Origin: Mycolicibacterium tusciae JS617 | GTDB taxonomy: Bacteria > Actinomycetota > Actinomycetes > Mycobacteriales > Mycobacteriaceae | NCBI RefSeq assembly: GCF_000243415.2 | Contig: NZ_KI912270.1 | Span: 2,356,001-2,420,000 of the forward strand | Direction: 5' to 3' | DNA length: 64,000 nucleotides | Shown: positions 16,326-24,638 of the stretch, in pieces | How the letters are laid out: each line of letters begins with the position of its first letter | Position numbering within the stretch: position 1 is the stretch's first letter | Program-made: the position numbers and the translations under genes | Notes under the pieces: model-generated | Databases searched by the model: none | Seen by the model: only the letters and a program-made list of their open reading frames with translations | What the model was told of the DNA's origin: nothing

Positions 16326-18269
16326 TCACCCCTTCTTACCGCCGCCGAGGTGCTTAGCCAAGAAGCGGTCGACGGCGTTGAACATGTCGATGACGTTGTC
16401 CGGGTTGACGAAGCCGTGGCCCTCGTCCTCCTTCACCATGTACTCGACCTCGACACCGCGGCCGCGCAACGCCTCGACGAGGTTGTCGGATTCGGCCTGC
16501 ACGACGCGAACATCGTTGGCGCCCTGGATGACCAGCAGCGGCGTACGGATCTGGTCGACCTTCGTGATGGGCGATCGGGCCAGCATGTCCGCCAATTGCT
16601 CCGGATCGTCGGGGTTGCCGACGAACAAATGCCAATTGTTCGCCAGATGCGGGCGGGCGATCTCGGGCAAAGTCCGCATGAAGTTGGACAGGTCCGAGAC
16701 GCCGACGTAGTCGATCGCGGCTGCGAACACGTCCGGGGTGAACGTGACGCCGACCAGCGTCGCGTAGCCGCCGTAGGAGCCACCGAAGATGGCGACCCGT
16801 TCCGGATCCGCGTAGCCCTGGTCGACGGCCCAGTTGACGCCGTCGATCAGATCGTCGTGCATCTTGCCCGCGAACTCGCCGATCGCGGCCTTCTGGAACG
16901 CCTTGCCGTATCCGGACGAACCGCGGAAGTTGACCTGCAGCACTGCATATCCGCGGTTGGCCAACAGTTGCACCGCCGGGGCATACATCCATCCATCGCG
17001 CGCCCACGGTCCGCCGTGCACCGTCAGGACCAACGGAAGCGGCCCTTCGCCTTCTGACCCCACCGGCAACGTCAGATACGAATGCAGATCCAGCCCGTCA
17101 CGCGACGGAATGGTCACCGGACGCATCGGCGCCAGCCGGTCCGGATTCAGATGCGGGTACGGGCGGTACAGCAGCCGGCCCTCGCCGCTGTCGTGGTCAT
17201 ACAGGTAGGTGACGCCGGGGTCGCGGTCGTGGTTGAAGCTGACGATCCACTTCCTTCCCTTGATGTCCGACGACAGCGCTCCGATGTCACCGTCGGAGAG
17301 CTTCTCCAAGCCGGCGAGCACATCGGCGAATCCCGGGTCCAGCGCGTGAATGACCTGTCGCTCACCGAGATACCGAACACCGAGCAGTTCTCCGGTAGCC
17401 CGGCTCTGGATGAGCGGTTCGGGCAGGCCCGGCCACACCTGGGCGCGCGTGTCAACGTCGAACGTCGGGTGACTGTCGACCGCGTACTGCTTGCCGTCGG
17501 CCACGTCGAGCCGAACCAGCCGGGTGCGATCGGTGCCCTCGTTCGACCCCATCCAGATCCCGCTGCCGTCCGGCGTGACGACCATGGGGTACATCCCCAT
17601 GGTGTAGTCCCTGCCGTCATAGTTCGCGACCGAGCGAAGCGACCCGTCGTCGTCCCACTGCAGAATCTCGAGATCGCCTTCGGTGCTCAGCTTCGTCGCG
17701 AACAGGTCGCCGCGACGACTCGTCAGCCACCCGATCACGTCACCGGGATTCTGGGCCAGCATCATCAATTCGCCCGATGCGATGTCGAGTTCGTAGGCGT
17801 CCATCCGCATCGGATTGCGCCTGTTGGAGTGGACGAGCGCCTTCCCCGGCTTTTCGGGGAGCAGTTCGAAGGCTGCCATCGCGCCGGGGAACGGGGTGAG
17901 GTCGACGGCCGCGGCCTCCGGGTCATCGAGATCAACACGGAAGATGTGCCAGTTCTCGTCACCACCGGTGTCCTGCAGGTACAGCAGCCAGCGCGGGTCA
18001 TCGGTCCACGAGAAGTGCAGGATGCTGCGGGTCTCGTCGGCGGTCACGCGCCGGGCGTCGGCGCCGAACTCGCTTCCGGGGCGAGCGGAGCGAGGGGAAT
18101 CGGACGGGGCTTCCAGGGACGCCACCCAGATGTTCAGGCGGTCCTGCCACGGCGCGAGGTAGGCGACGCGGGTACCGTCCGGGGAGATCGTGGCCGCGGC
18201 CCTGACGGGTGACTTGAACAAGTCTTCGACGGAGATGCGCTCGGGTTTGTTCACGTCTCCATGGCACAC
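16326..18269 (-). CDS. S9-family peptidase (prolyl oligopeptidase/acylaminoacyl peptidase type)
   Basis: About 647 residues. An N-terminal beta-propeller (repeats such as SPDGTRVAYLAPWQDRLNIW and HFSWTDDPRWLLYLQD) is followed by an alpha/beta-hydrolase domain. The catalytic Ser is in GGSYGGYATL, Asp is expected near LLVIQGANDVRV, and His is in KEDEGHGFVNPDN. Such enzymes are cytosolic and cut short peptides. The start could be GTG 18269 or GTG 18254 (VNKPERISVEDL). It is divergent from the MerR gene with a very short gap, so MerR may control it. Confidence 0.9.
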   Translation of the reverse strand: MCHGDVNKPERISVEDLFKSPVRAAATISPDGTRVAYLAPWQDRLNIWVASLEAPSDSPRSARPGSEFGADARRVTADETRSILHFSWTDDPRWLLYLQDTGGDENWHIFRVDLDDPEAAAVDLTPFPGAMAAFELLPEKPGKALVHSNRRNPMRMDAYELDIASGELMMLAQNPGDVIGWLTSRRGDLFATKLSTEGDLEILQWDDDGSLRSVANYDGRDYTMGMYPMVVTPDGSGIWMGSNEGTDRTRLVRLDVADGKQYAVDSHPTFDVDTRAQVWPGLPEPLIQSRATGELLGVRYLGERQVIHALDPGFADVLAGLEKLSDGDIGALSSDIKGRKWIVSFNHDRDPGVTYLYDHDSGEGRLLYRPYPHLNPDRLAPMRPVTIPSRDGLDLHSYLTLPVGSEGEGPLPLVLTVHGGPWARDGWMYAPAVQLLANRGYAVLQVNFRGSSGYGKAFQKAAIGEFAGKMHDDLIDGVNWAVDQGYADPERVAIFGGSYGGYATLVGVTFTPDVFAAAIDYVGVSDLSNFMRTLPEIARPHLANNWHLFVGNPDDPEQLADMLARSPITKVDQIRTPLLVIQGANDVRVVQAESDNLVEALRGRGVEVEYMVKEDEGHGFVNPDNVIDMFNAVDRFLAKHLGGGKKG

Positions 18270-18319
18270 CCTGACGCTGCGGCACAGTCAACTCGACGCC
18301 GATGATCCATGATGGAATC

Positions 18320-19072
18320 GTGGCCTGGAGCACCCGCGAACTCGCCGAACTGGCCGGCACCAGCCTGCGCGCGGTACGGCACTACCACCAGGTCGGGCTG
18401 CTCCCCGAACCTGAACGTCACAGCAACGGTTACAAGCAGTACTGCGCCGCGCACCTCGTCCGGCTGGTGCGCATCAAACGGCTCGTCGATCTCGGCTTCT
18501 CCCTCCCCCAGATCGCCGCGATGGGTGAATCCGACGACCACCCCGAACAGGCATTGCGCGAACTCGACGCCGAACTCGCCGAGACGATCGACCGCCTTCA
18601 GCGCGCCCGCGACGAACTCGGTGAGCTGCTGAAGCTCTCGGCGCCCACCGATCTGCCGCCCGAATTCGTCGCGCCCGACACCGCGGCCAAGATGACCGAC
18701 GCCGATCGCGCGCTCGTCGTCGTCTTGAGCCGCGTGCTCGGGCCGCGCGGCATGCAGATCTACGCGGACATGATGCGTGAGACACCCGAGGACCCCGCGG
18801 CGACCGAGCTGGACAACCTGCCCGCCGATGCCGACGAGGCGACACGCCGCGAACTCGCCGAACGGCTCGTCCCCTACATCCGGGCGATCAACGAAGCGCA
18901 CCCCAGCCTCGCGGAGTCCCGGTCGGACGCACCGCGAGGAGAACGTTTCGCGGACAAGGCGATTGGCGCCGCGATGGTCGACCTGTACAACCCTGCTCAG
19001 CTGGATGTGCTACGCCGCGCAGGCGCTATTGTGCGCGACCTCAGTGCGCAAGCAGGTTCACGAGACGGCTGA
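18320..19072 (+). CDS. MerR-family transcriptional regulator
   Basis: About 250 residues. The N-terminal MerR helix-turn-helix and wing (STRELAELAGTSLRAVRHYH, then VGLLPEPERHSNGYKQY) is followed by a coiled helix (about 80-110) and a long C-terminal domain of unknown ligand. GTG 18320 fits the family start; ATG 18302 is also in frame. It is divergent from the S9 peptidase and its 3' end overlaps the convergent FAD oxidoreductase by 32 bases. The target promoter is probably the shared short intergenic region. Confidence 0.85.
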   Translation: MAWSTRELAELAGTSLRAVRHYHQVGLLPEPERHSNGYKQYCAAHLVRLVRIKRLVDLGFSLPQIAAMGESDDHPEQALRELDAELAETIDRLQRARDELGELLKLSAPTDLPPEFVAPDTAAKMTDADRALVVVLSRVLGPRGMQIYADMMRETPEDPAATELDNLPADADEATRRELAERLVPYIRAINEAHPSLAESRSDAPRGERFADKAIGAAMVDLYNPAQLDVLRRAGAIVRDLSAQAGSRDG

Positions 19073-20057
19073 ACACGCTAGGAAGTGCCTGCGCGGCAGG
19101 CACAATGGCCGAGCGCACCGAACTATGCGCGCTCGCCGCGAGCAGGCCTGCGGTCAATATCCGATAGCGCCGCGTAAGTCTGCGCCACTGCCGGTCGTAG
19201 TCATCGGGGCAGTCGCGCACGACGCAATCCGCCAGCAGCTCAGCGGCGCCGAAAGCCAACCCCATGCCTTCACCGGTGAGCGCGTCGATGTAGCCGGCGG
19301 CATCGCCGACCAACAGCACCCGGCCCGCCGCCCGGCCCCGAACGTTCTGCCGCAGCGGTCCCGCGGCCCGGTCCTGGCCGTGGGTGTGACCGGCGACCCT
19401 GTCGCGCAGCTCGCCGAACGACTCGAAGTGGCGGTCGAACCCACCGCGCCCAGCACTCAGGATCGCGATCCCGACGCAATCGTCGGCCACGGGCGTCACA
19501 TACGCCTCGGCGTCGCGCGACCAGTGCACCTCGACCGAATTCGTCCACGGCGCGATCTCGTAGTGCCTGCGGATCCCCCACCGACGCGCACCCGTCGTCG
19601 CCGCGGACAATCCCATTGCCTTGCGGATCGGTGAATGCAGGCCGTCTGCCGCCGCCAGATATCTCGCCTCGAATCCCCCGGCGCACACCGACTCCGCGCC
19701 CGCAGTGATGGCGCCCAGCTCACCGTGCACGAGCTTCACCCCGGCCGACTCGGCGGCCCGCCACAGCGCGGCGTGCAGCACTGTCCTACGCACACCGCGT
19801 CCAACGCCCGCCTGGAAGGGCGCATCGACCCTGTGGCGGCCGTCGACGTAACTGATCCCGTGCAGCGGGTGTCCCACCGCCGTCACACCGAGGCGGTCCA
19901 GATGCGCGACGGTGTGGGGCATCATGCCTTCCCCACATGCCTTGTCCAACACCCCCGCTCGTCGTTCGACAACAGCGACGTCGAGTCCGGCCCGGGCGCC
20001 ATAGAGCGCCGTGGCCAGGCCCGCAGGGCCGCCGCCCGCCACCAGCAGGTCGATCAT
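19041..20057 (-). CDS. FAD-dependent oxidoreductase/hydroxylase (srsC-like position)
   Basis: About 338 residues. N-terminal Rossmann dinucleotide motif LLVAGGGPAGLATALYGARAG, and the second FAD motif GRVLLVGDAAGYIDALTGEG. Family is geranylgeranyl reductase/PHBH-type flavoprotein. ATG 20057 overlaps the methyltransferase stop as ATGA. It is the last gene of the type III PKS operon. In Streptomyces srsABC and Actinoplanes agq clusters a flavoprotein at this place hydroxylates the alkylphenol to a quinol/quinone, and I infer the same role here. Confidence 0.85.
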   Translation of the reverse strand: MIDLLVAGGGPAGLATALYGARAGLDVAVVERRAGVLDKACGEGMMPHTVAHLDRLGVTAVGHPLHGISYVDGRHRVDAPFQAGVGRGVRRTVLHAALWRAAESAGVKLVHGELGAITAGAESVCAGGFEARYLAAADGLHSPIRKAMGLSAATTGARRWGIRRHYEIAPWTNSVEVHWSRDAEAYVTPVADDCVGIAILSAGRGGFDRHFESFGELRDRVAGHTHGQDRAAGPLRQNVRGRAAGRVLLVGDAAGYIDALTGEGMGLAFGAAELLADCVVRDCPDDYDRQWRRLTRRYRILTAGLLAASAHSSVRSAIVPAAQALPSVFSRLVNLLAH

Positions 20058-20563
20058 CTCAGGCTCGCCAGTGCGCCGTTCTCGACCTTGATGCGGGTGC
20101 GCAGCAGCTCCGCGTTCAGCGCGGTGAACACCAGGGCGGTGATCCAAGCCGAATGCACCAATGGCAATGCGATTCCCTCGAGCACGACCGCGACGTAGTT
20201 GGGGTGGGGTATCAGCCGGTACGGCCCGCCGGTCACCCGCGGTGCCCCGGGGACGACGATGACGCGCGTGTTCCACTGGTGCCCCAGCGTGCTGATGCAC
20301 CACCAGCGCAAGACCTGCGCTGCCAGCACCACCGCCAGCATCGGCCAGCCCAGCGCAGGAATGAACGGCCGCGCGAACGCAAACACCTCAACCAAGCACC
20401 CCGCCAGCAGGCCGATGTGCAGTACCACCATGACCGGATAGTGACCGGCGCCGAATTCGACTCCGCCGCGGTTTCGACTCCACGCCCAGTTGCGTCTGGA
20501 GACAACCAGTTCAGCCAACCGCTCGACGGCGATTACCGCGATCAACAGGACATACCAGAACAT
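20054..20563 (-). CDS. ICMT-like membrane O-methyltransferase (srsB-like position)
   Basis: About 169 residues with four or five hydrophobic helices. The isoprenylcysteine carboxyl methyltransferase-family signature is GHQWNTRVIVVPGAPRVTGG, then PYRLIPHPNYVAVVLEG (SAM-binding). Starts near the PKS stop: ATG 20563, or GTG 20569 overlapping as GTGA. The stop overlaps the next start. Bacterial homologues next to type III PKS genes methylate phenolic hydroxyls of alkylresorcinol-type lipids in the membrane. That role is inferred from context. Confidence 0.85.
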   Translation of the reverse strand: MFWYVLLIAVIAVERLAELVVSRRNWAWSRNRGGVEFGAGHYPVMVVLHIGLLAGCLVEVFAFARPFIPALGWPMLAVVLAAQVLRWWCISTLGHQWNTRVIVVPGAPRVTGGPYRLIPHPNYVAVVLEGIALPLVHSAWITALVFTALNAELLRTRIKVENGALASLR

Positions 20564-20565
20564 GG

Positions 20566-21624
20566 TCACCGCCACCGCAGCAGCACGAGTTCAGAGCAGA
20601 ATCCCGGCCCCATAGCCATGAGTAAGCCGGGGCTACCCGCGGGCGGGCGCTTGGCCATCGTGTCGCGCAGCACGTGCAGCACTGAGGCTGACGACAAGTT
20701 GCCGACCTCGGCCAGTGATCGCCAGGTCAGTTCCAGCGCATCGTCGGCCAGACCCAACGTGGCGGTGATCGCCTCGATCACCTTCGGGCCGCCGGGATGA
20801 CTCACCCACGTCCCGATATCGTCGATCGTGAGGCCATGGGCCGCAAGGAATTCGGTGACATCGTCGGCCAGATAGCGCTCGACCACCACAGGCACGTCTG
20901 GCGACAGCACCAGCCGGAAGCCACTGGCTCCCACATCCCAGCCCATGGTGCGCAATGAGTCCGGATACAGGTGGCTGCGCGAATCGATCACTTCGGGGCC
21001 GGACGCCCCGATCTGAGCGGCTTTGCGATCGCCGACCGCGACGACGGCTGCGGCGCCGTCTCCAAAGAGAGCGCTACCCACCAGCGTCGCCATCGAAGGC
21101 TCGGATTTTGGGGTGAGCGAGCACAGTTCCACTGCGAGCAGCACCGCGACACCATCAGGGTCGCCGCGCAGATAGTCGTGGAGACGTGCCGTACCCGCCG
21201 CGCCCGCCACGCATCCCAGCCCGAACAGCGGCACACGGCGCACGTCCGGCCGTAGCCCGATCCGACCGGCGATCCGCGCGTCGACGGTCGGCACCGCGAG
21301 TCCGGTGACCGTCGTCGTCACGAGTAGGTCGACATCGGACGGTTCCAGCCCCGCGTCTGCGAGCGCTCCGGTGATTGCGGCGGATCCGAGTTCGACGGCG
21401 TGCTCGATGAATACGTCATTGGCGGCGCCGAAATCGGTGAGCCCGGCGTAATCCTCCAGTGGGAGCACCATGTGCCGACTGTCGACCTTCGCACTGTCGT
21501 GTACTGCACGGATGAAGTCACCATGTTCTGAGAACCCTGGTATCGCCAGCAACGCCTCGGTCACTTCGGCTTGCGTATAGCGGCGTTCTGGTAATTCTCC
21601 GCGAACGGCTGCAATGACAGTCAT
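20566..21624 (-). CDS. Type III polyketide synthase (chalcone/alkylresorcinol synthase type)
   Basis: 352 residues, the normal size. The catalytic triad is visible: Cys138 in [13 protein letters not shown], His276 in [10 protein letters not shown] and Asn309 in VGNLSSASV. The C-terminal GPG-type loop is [13 protein letters not shown]. Such enzymes extend an acyl-CoA starter with malonyl-CoA and cyclise it to alkylpyrones or alkylresorcinols. The start is ATG with GGGAGA upstream. It follows an MMPL gene by 46 bases and couples to a methyltransferase and a flavoprotein. It is probably a phenolic-lipid synthase like SrsA/AgqA, not the pyrone-type Pks18. Confidence 0.93.
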   Translation of the reverse strand: MTVIAAVRGELPERRYTQAEVTEALLAIPGFSEHGDFIRAVHDSAKVDSRHMVLPLEDYAGLTDFGAANDVFIEHAVELGSAAITGALADAGLEPSDVDLLVTTTVTGLAVPTVDARIAGRIGLRPDVRRVPLFGLGCVAGAAGTARLHDYLRGDPDGVAVLLAVELCSLTPKSEPSMATLVGSALFGDGAAAVVAVGDRKAAQIGASGPEVIDSRSHLYPDSLRTMGWDVGASGFRLVLSPDVPVVVERYLADDVTEFLAAHGLTIDDIGTWVSHPGGPKVIEAITATLGLADDALELTWRSLAEVGNLSSASVLHVLRDTMAKRPPAGSPGLLMAMGPGFCSELVLLRWR

Positions 21625-21670
21625 GTCTCACTCTCCCTTTTCCTGGACACGCATTCCGAGGCCCGTTGGT

Positions 21671-23944
21671 TCACTGCGAGCCGATGATCGAAGCCGACCG
21701 CGGCGTCTGCTTCGAAGTGAGGCCGTCTTCGATGCCGAAGCGGTCATGAATCTTGGACATCCATCTGGGTGCCCACCAGTTCCACTCGCCCATGGCATGC
21801 ATGAACACCGGGAGCAGCACCATCCGCACCAGGGTGGCGTCGACCAGGATCGCCAATGTCAGGCCGAGGCCGAACATCCGCATGAACGACACCTGGGCGG
21901 CGATCAGCGCGGCGAATGAGATGCACATGACGACGGCGGCCGCTGTCACTACCCGGCCCGTGCGCGCAATCCCCAGCGCGACGCTCTCGTCGCTGTTCGA
22001 CGACTTCAGCCGGAACTCACGGATACGGGAGACCAGGAAGACCTCGTAGTCCATCGACAAACCGAAAGCGATGCAGAACAACAACACCGGAATGTTGGCG
22101 ACGAGGACTCCGGTCGCAGTCGTTCCGAGTGCGCCCAGGTGCCCTTCCTGGAAGATCCATACCATCGCGCCAAAGGCTGCGGAAAGCGACAGCACGTTGA
22201 GCACCAACGCTTTCAGCGGGATCACCACGCTGCCGGTGAGCAGGAACAGCACCGCGAACATGATCACCGCGATGAGCCCGAGCACGACCGGCAACGCAGA
22301 TGTGATCGCGTCGACGCTGTCCCGGTTTACCTGCGCGGTGCCGGCGAAGAGCACATCCCGGCCGCCGGGCCCCCCGACTGCGTGGAGAGCGTCGAGTTGG
22401 GCTTCCGATGATTCGGAGAACAGCGGGGCGGTGCTGTGCACGGTCAGATGCGCGCTTCCGTCGGCCACCCGGGCGGGCGTCACCCCTGCCACGTCGGCGA
22501 CGTTGGCCAGGCTCCTTGCATATCCGTCGATCTCCGCAGGCATCAGCCCACCGGCATCGGGCACCACAACGCTGACAGCGGTGGTCGAGTCGTCGGAGAA
22601 CTGGGCGCGCAGGTCATCACCGACCTGGTGCGCCGATGCTGACTCGGGTAGCACCCGGTCGTCGGGGAAGCCCCATTTCACGGAAAGGAACGGGGCACCG
22701 AGCAGCACGAGCAGGACGACGACGGCCGATCCGGCGGGCAGCGCGTGTCGCATGACGGCTTTGGTCCAGCGATAGAGGGGCTGCTGCTCGACCGCACGCG
22801 CGACGGGTTCGGGCCGTTTCAGTACCCGGCGGGCCAGCCGGCGAATATCGAAGGCCTGCAATCGATCACCCAACATGACGAGCGCCGCCGGAGTCACGAA
22901 CAGCGCGGCGAGTGCGGCGAGTGCGACGGTCGCCACTCCCGCGTAGGCGAACGACTTGAGGAAAGCCATTGGGAATACGATCATCACGGCCATCGACAGG
23001 GCCACGATGGTCGCCGAGAACACGACGGTGCGCCCTGCCGTCGCCATGGTCGTAACCAGCGCGTCCTCGGGCTCGGCGCCGTCCGCCAGCTCGTCGCGGT
23101 ATCGGCTGACGATCAGCAGCGTGTAGTCGATCGCGAGAGCCAAACCCATTGCAGCGCTGAGGTTCAGCGCGAAGATAGAAACATCCGCAAAATTGGTCAC
23201 ACCACGGAGCACTGCAAGCGCCCCCAGGATCGCCATGCCGCCGACGGCAAGCGGGATCGCCGCGGCCAACGCGCCGCCGAACACCCAGACCAGGACGGCG
23301 AAGCTGATGGGAATCGCCAATGACTCCATGACCAGCAGGTCGCGCTGCGATTGTTCGGTGATCTCGACATTCATCATCGCTTCGCCGCCCGCGCGTACCG
23401 TCACACCGTCTCGGTCGCGAACGAGCCCGTCGGACAGGGACTTTGCGTACTCCTGGGTCTTGCTCTCGTCGCCGGCGATACCTATGACGATCAGCCCCGA
23501 GTTGCCGTCCTTGCTGACCAGCGCGGTGCGCTCGGGCTCGGGCGCGGTCCACAACGACGTCACCGACGCGACGTGCGGCGAGCGTGTCAGTTCGTCGACC
23601 ATCTCGGTCCCTACTGCGCGCGCGGCAGCACCGTCGGCCCCGTCCGGCGCGCTGACGGTGATCACCATCGCGACATCACCGACGCCGAACTTGTCTGTCA
23701 GCAGTTCGGACGCCTTAGCCGATTCCGAGGAGGGGTCTTCGAGACCGCAGGCACACAGGCTCTTTGCGACCGGCACGCCGAAGATGCCCGCCGCCACCGC
23801 CACGAGCGCGGCGAGCACGAGCATCCGCCGGGGGGCGGCGCTTGCCAGATGGGCGATGCGTTGCAATATTCCACCCTTCGAAGGGGAGGCACCCACGCCC
23901 GGCCCAGTCGGGATTGCCTGCTCTGTCCCTATGACGACAACCAC
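21671..23944 (-). CDS. MMPL-family (RND) transporter
   Basis: 757 residues in two repeats, each a first helix, a periplasmic loop and a five- to six-helix bundle. The proton-relay Asp-Tyr pairs are in AIDYTLLIVSRYRDE (about residue 273) and SMDYEVFLVSRIRE (about 630). Length and single-gene form resemble the shorter MmpL11/MmpL13-like or YdfJ-type exporters rather than the large MmpL3. It is first gene of the operon with the type III PKS, so it probably exports the product. GTG 23944 is the assumed start. The operators lie at 23970-24049. Confidence 0.93.
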   Translation of the reverse strand: MVVVIGTEQAIPTGPGVGASPSKGGILQRIAHLASAAPRRMLVLAALVAVAAGIFGVPVAKSLCACGLEDPSSESAKASELLTDKFGVGDVAMVITVSAPDGADGAAARAVGTEMVDELTRSPHVASVTSLWTAPEPERTALVSKDGNSGLIVIGIAGDESKTQEYAKSLSDGLVRDRDGVTVRAGGEAMMNVEITEQSQRDLLVMESLAIPISFAVLVWVFGGALAAAIPLAVGGMAILGALAVLRGVTNFADVSIFALNLSAAMGLALAIDYTLLIVSRYRDELADGAEPEDALVTTMATAGRTVVFSATIVALSMAVMIVFPMAFLKSFAYAGVATVALAALAALFVTPAALVMLGDRLQAFDIRRLARRVLKRPEPVARAVEQQPLYRWTKAVMRHALPAGSAVVVLLVLLGAPFLSVKWGFPDDRVLPESASAHQVGDDLRAQFSDDSTTAVSVVVPDAGGLMPAEIDGYARSLANVADVAGVTPARVADGSAHLTVHSTAPLFSESSEAQLDALHAVGGPGGRDVLFAGTAQVNRDSVDAITSALPVVLGLIAVIMFAVLFLLTGSVVIPLKALVLNVLSLSAAFGAMVWIFQEGHLGALGTTATGVLVANIPVLLFCIAFGLSMDYEVFLVSRIREFRLKSSNSDESVALGIARTGRVVTAAAVVMCISFAALIAAQVSFMRMFGLGLTLAILVDATLVRMVLLPVFMHAMGEWNWWAPRWMSKIHDRFGIEDGLTSKQTPRSASIIGSQ

Positions 23945-23969
23945 AGGATCACCCGCCCCATCTGCTATT

Positions 23970-24049
23970 TCAACAGCTGTTGAGATTTGTCATCCGCTGA
24001 TGACTTAATACTTTAGGGCCATGTGTTCATGAAGTCAACAGCTGATGAC
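23970..24049. promoter_or_regulatory. Three related palindromes, candidate TetR operators
   Basis: TCAACAGCTGTTGA (23970-23983) is perfect. GTCATCCGCTGATGAC (23989-24004) has perfect 6-bp arms. GTCAACAGCTGATGAC (24034-24049) has a single arm mismatch. All share GTCA(A/T)C...G(T/A)TGAC and lie in the 118-bp gap between the MMPL operon and the divergent TetR gene. They probably control both. Confidence 0.75.
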
Positions 24050-24062
24050 ATAGCATTTGGCA

Positions 24063-24626
24063 ATGGCTGAACCGAGACCACGCAACGCCGCCAAGACTCG
24101 GGCCGACATCTTGGCCGCCGCGCGCCGCCGATTCGCGACGGACGGGTACGGCCCCACCACGCTGCGCGCCATCGCAGCCGACGTCGGTGTCGATGCTGCT
24201 CTGGTGAGTCGCTACTTCGGCAGCAAGGAGGACCTGTTCGCGACAGCGACCGAGTTCAAGATCGACCTACCGGATCTGGGCGGCGCGGAGGCGAAAGACA
24301 TCGCGGCCATGTTGTTGCCACGGTATTTCGCGGTGTGGGAGGACGACCACACCTTCTTGGCGCTCTTGCGCACGGCGGGAACCAGCCGAGTCGCCGCCGA
24401 CACGATCAATCAGACCTTGGCCACGAATGTCGCGCCGACATTGCGCGCTATCACTCCGGACAACGACAGTGTGCGGATCGCGCTACTGGACGCATTCGTC
24501 ATCGGCCTGGCGATGACCCGAAAGGTACTCGCCAATCCGCCGATCGCGAGCCTGAGTCGCGAAGAGCTCAGCAGGTGGGCCGGACCCGTCTTTGCCCAAT
24601 TGCTCGTCGGCTCGTCGCCGCCGTAG
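24063..24626 (+). CDS. TetR-family repressor, divergent from the PKS/MMPL operon
   Basis: 187 residues. TetR HTH near residues 10-55 (RADILAAARRRFATDGYGPT, VGVDAALVSRYFGSKEDLF). The C-terminal ligand domain is of the QacR-like/TetR_C type. ATG 24063 was chosen over TTG 24057. It faces the MMPL-PKS-methyltransferase-flavoprotein operon across a gap with three palindromes, so it is probably its local repressor and autoregulates. The ligand may be the phenolic lipid or a precursor. Confidence 0.92.
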   Translation: MAEPRPRNAAKTRADILAAARRRFATDGYGPTTLRAIAADVGVDAALVSRYFGSKEDLFATATEFKIDLPDLGGAEAKDIAAMLLPRYFAVWEDDHTFLALLRTAGTSRVAADTINQTLATNVAPTLRAITPDNDSVRIALLDAFVIGLAMTRKVLANPPIASLSREELSRWAGPVFAQLLVGSSPP

Positions 24627-24638
24627 CGTCGTCCCCCA

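Noticed and set aside
17082..18212. 376-residue plus frame
   Set aside because: Antisense shadow of the S9 peptidase gene.
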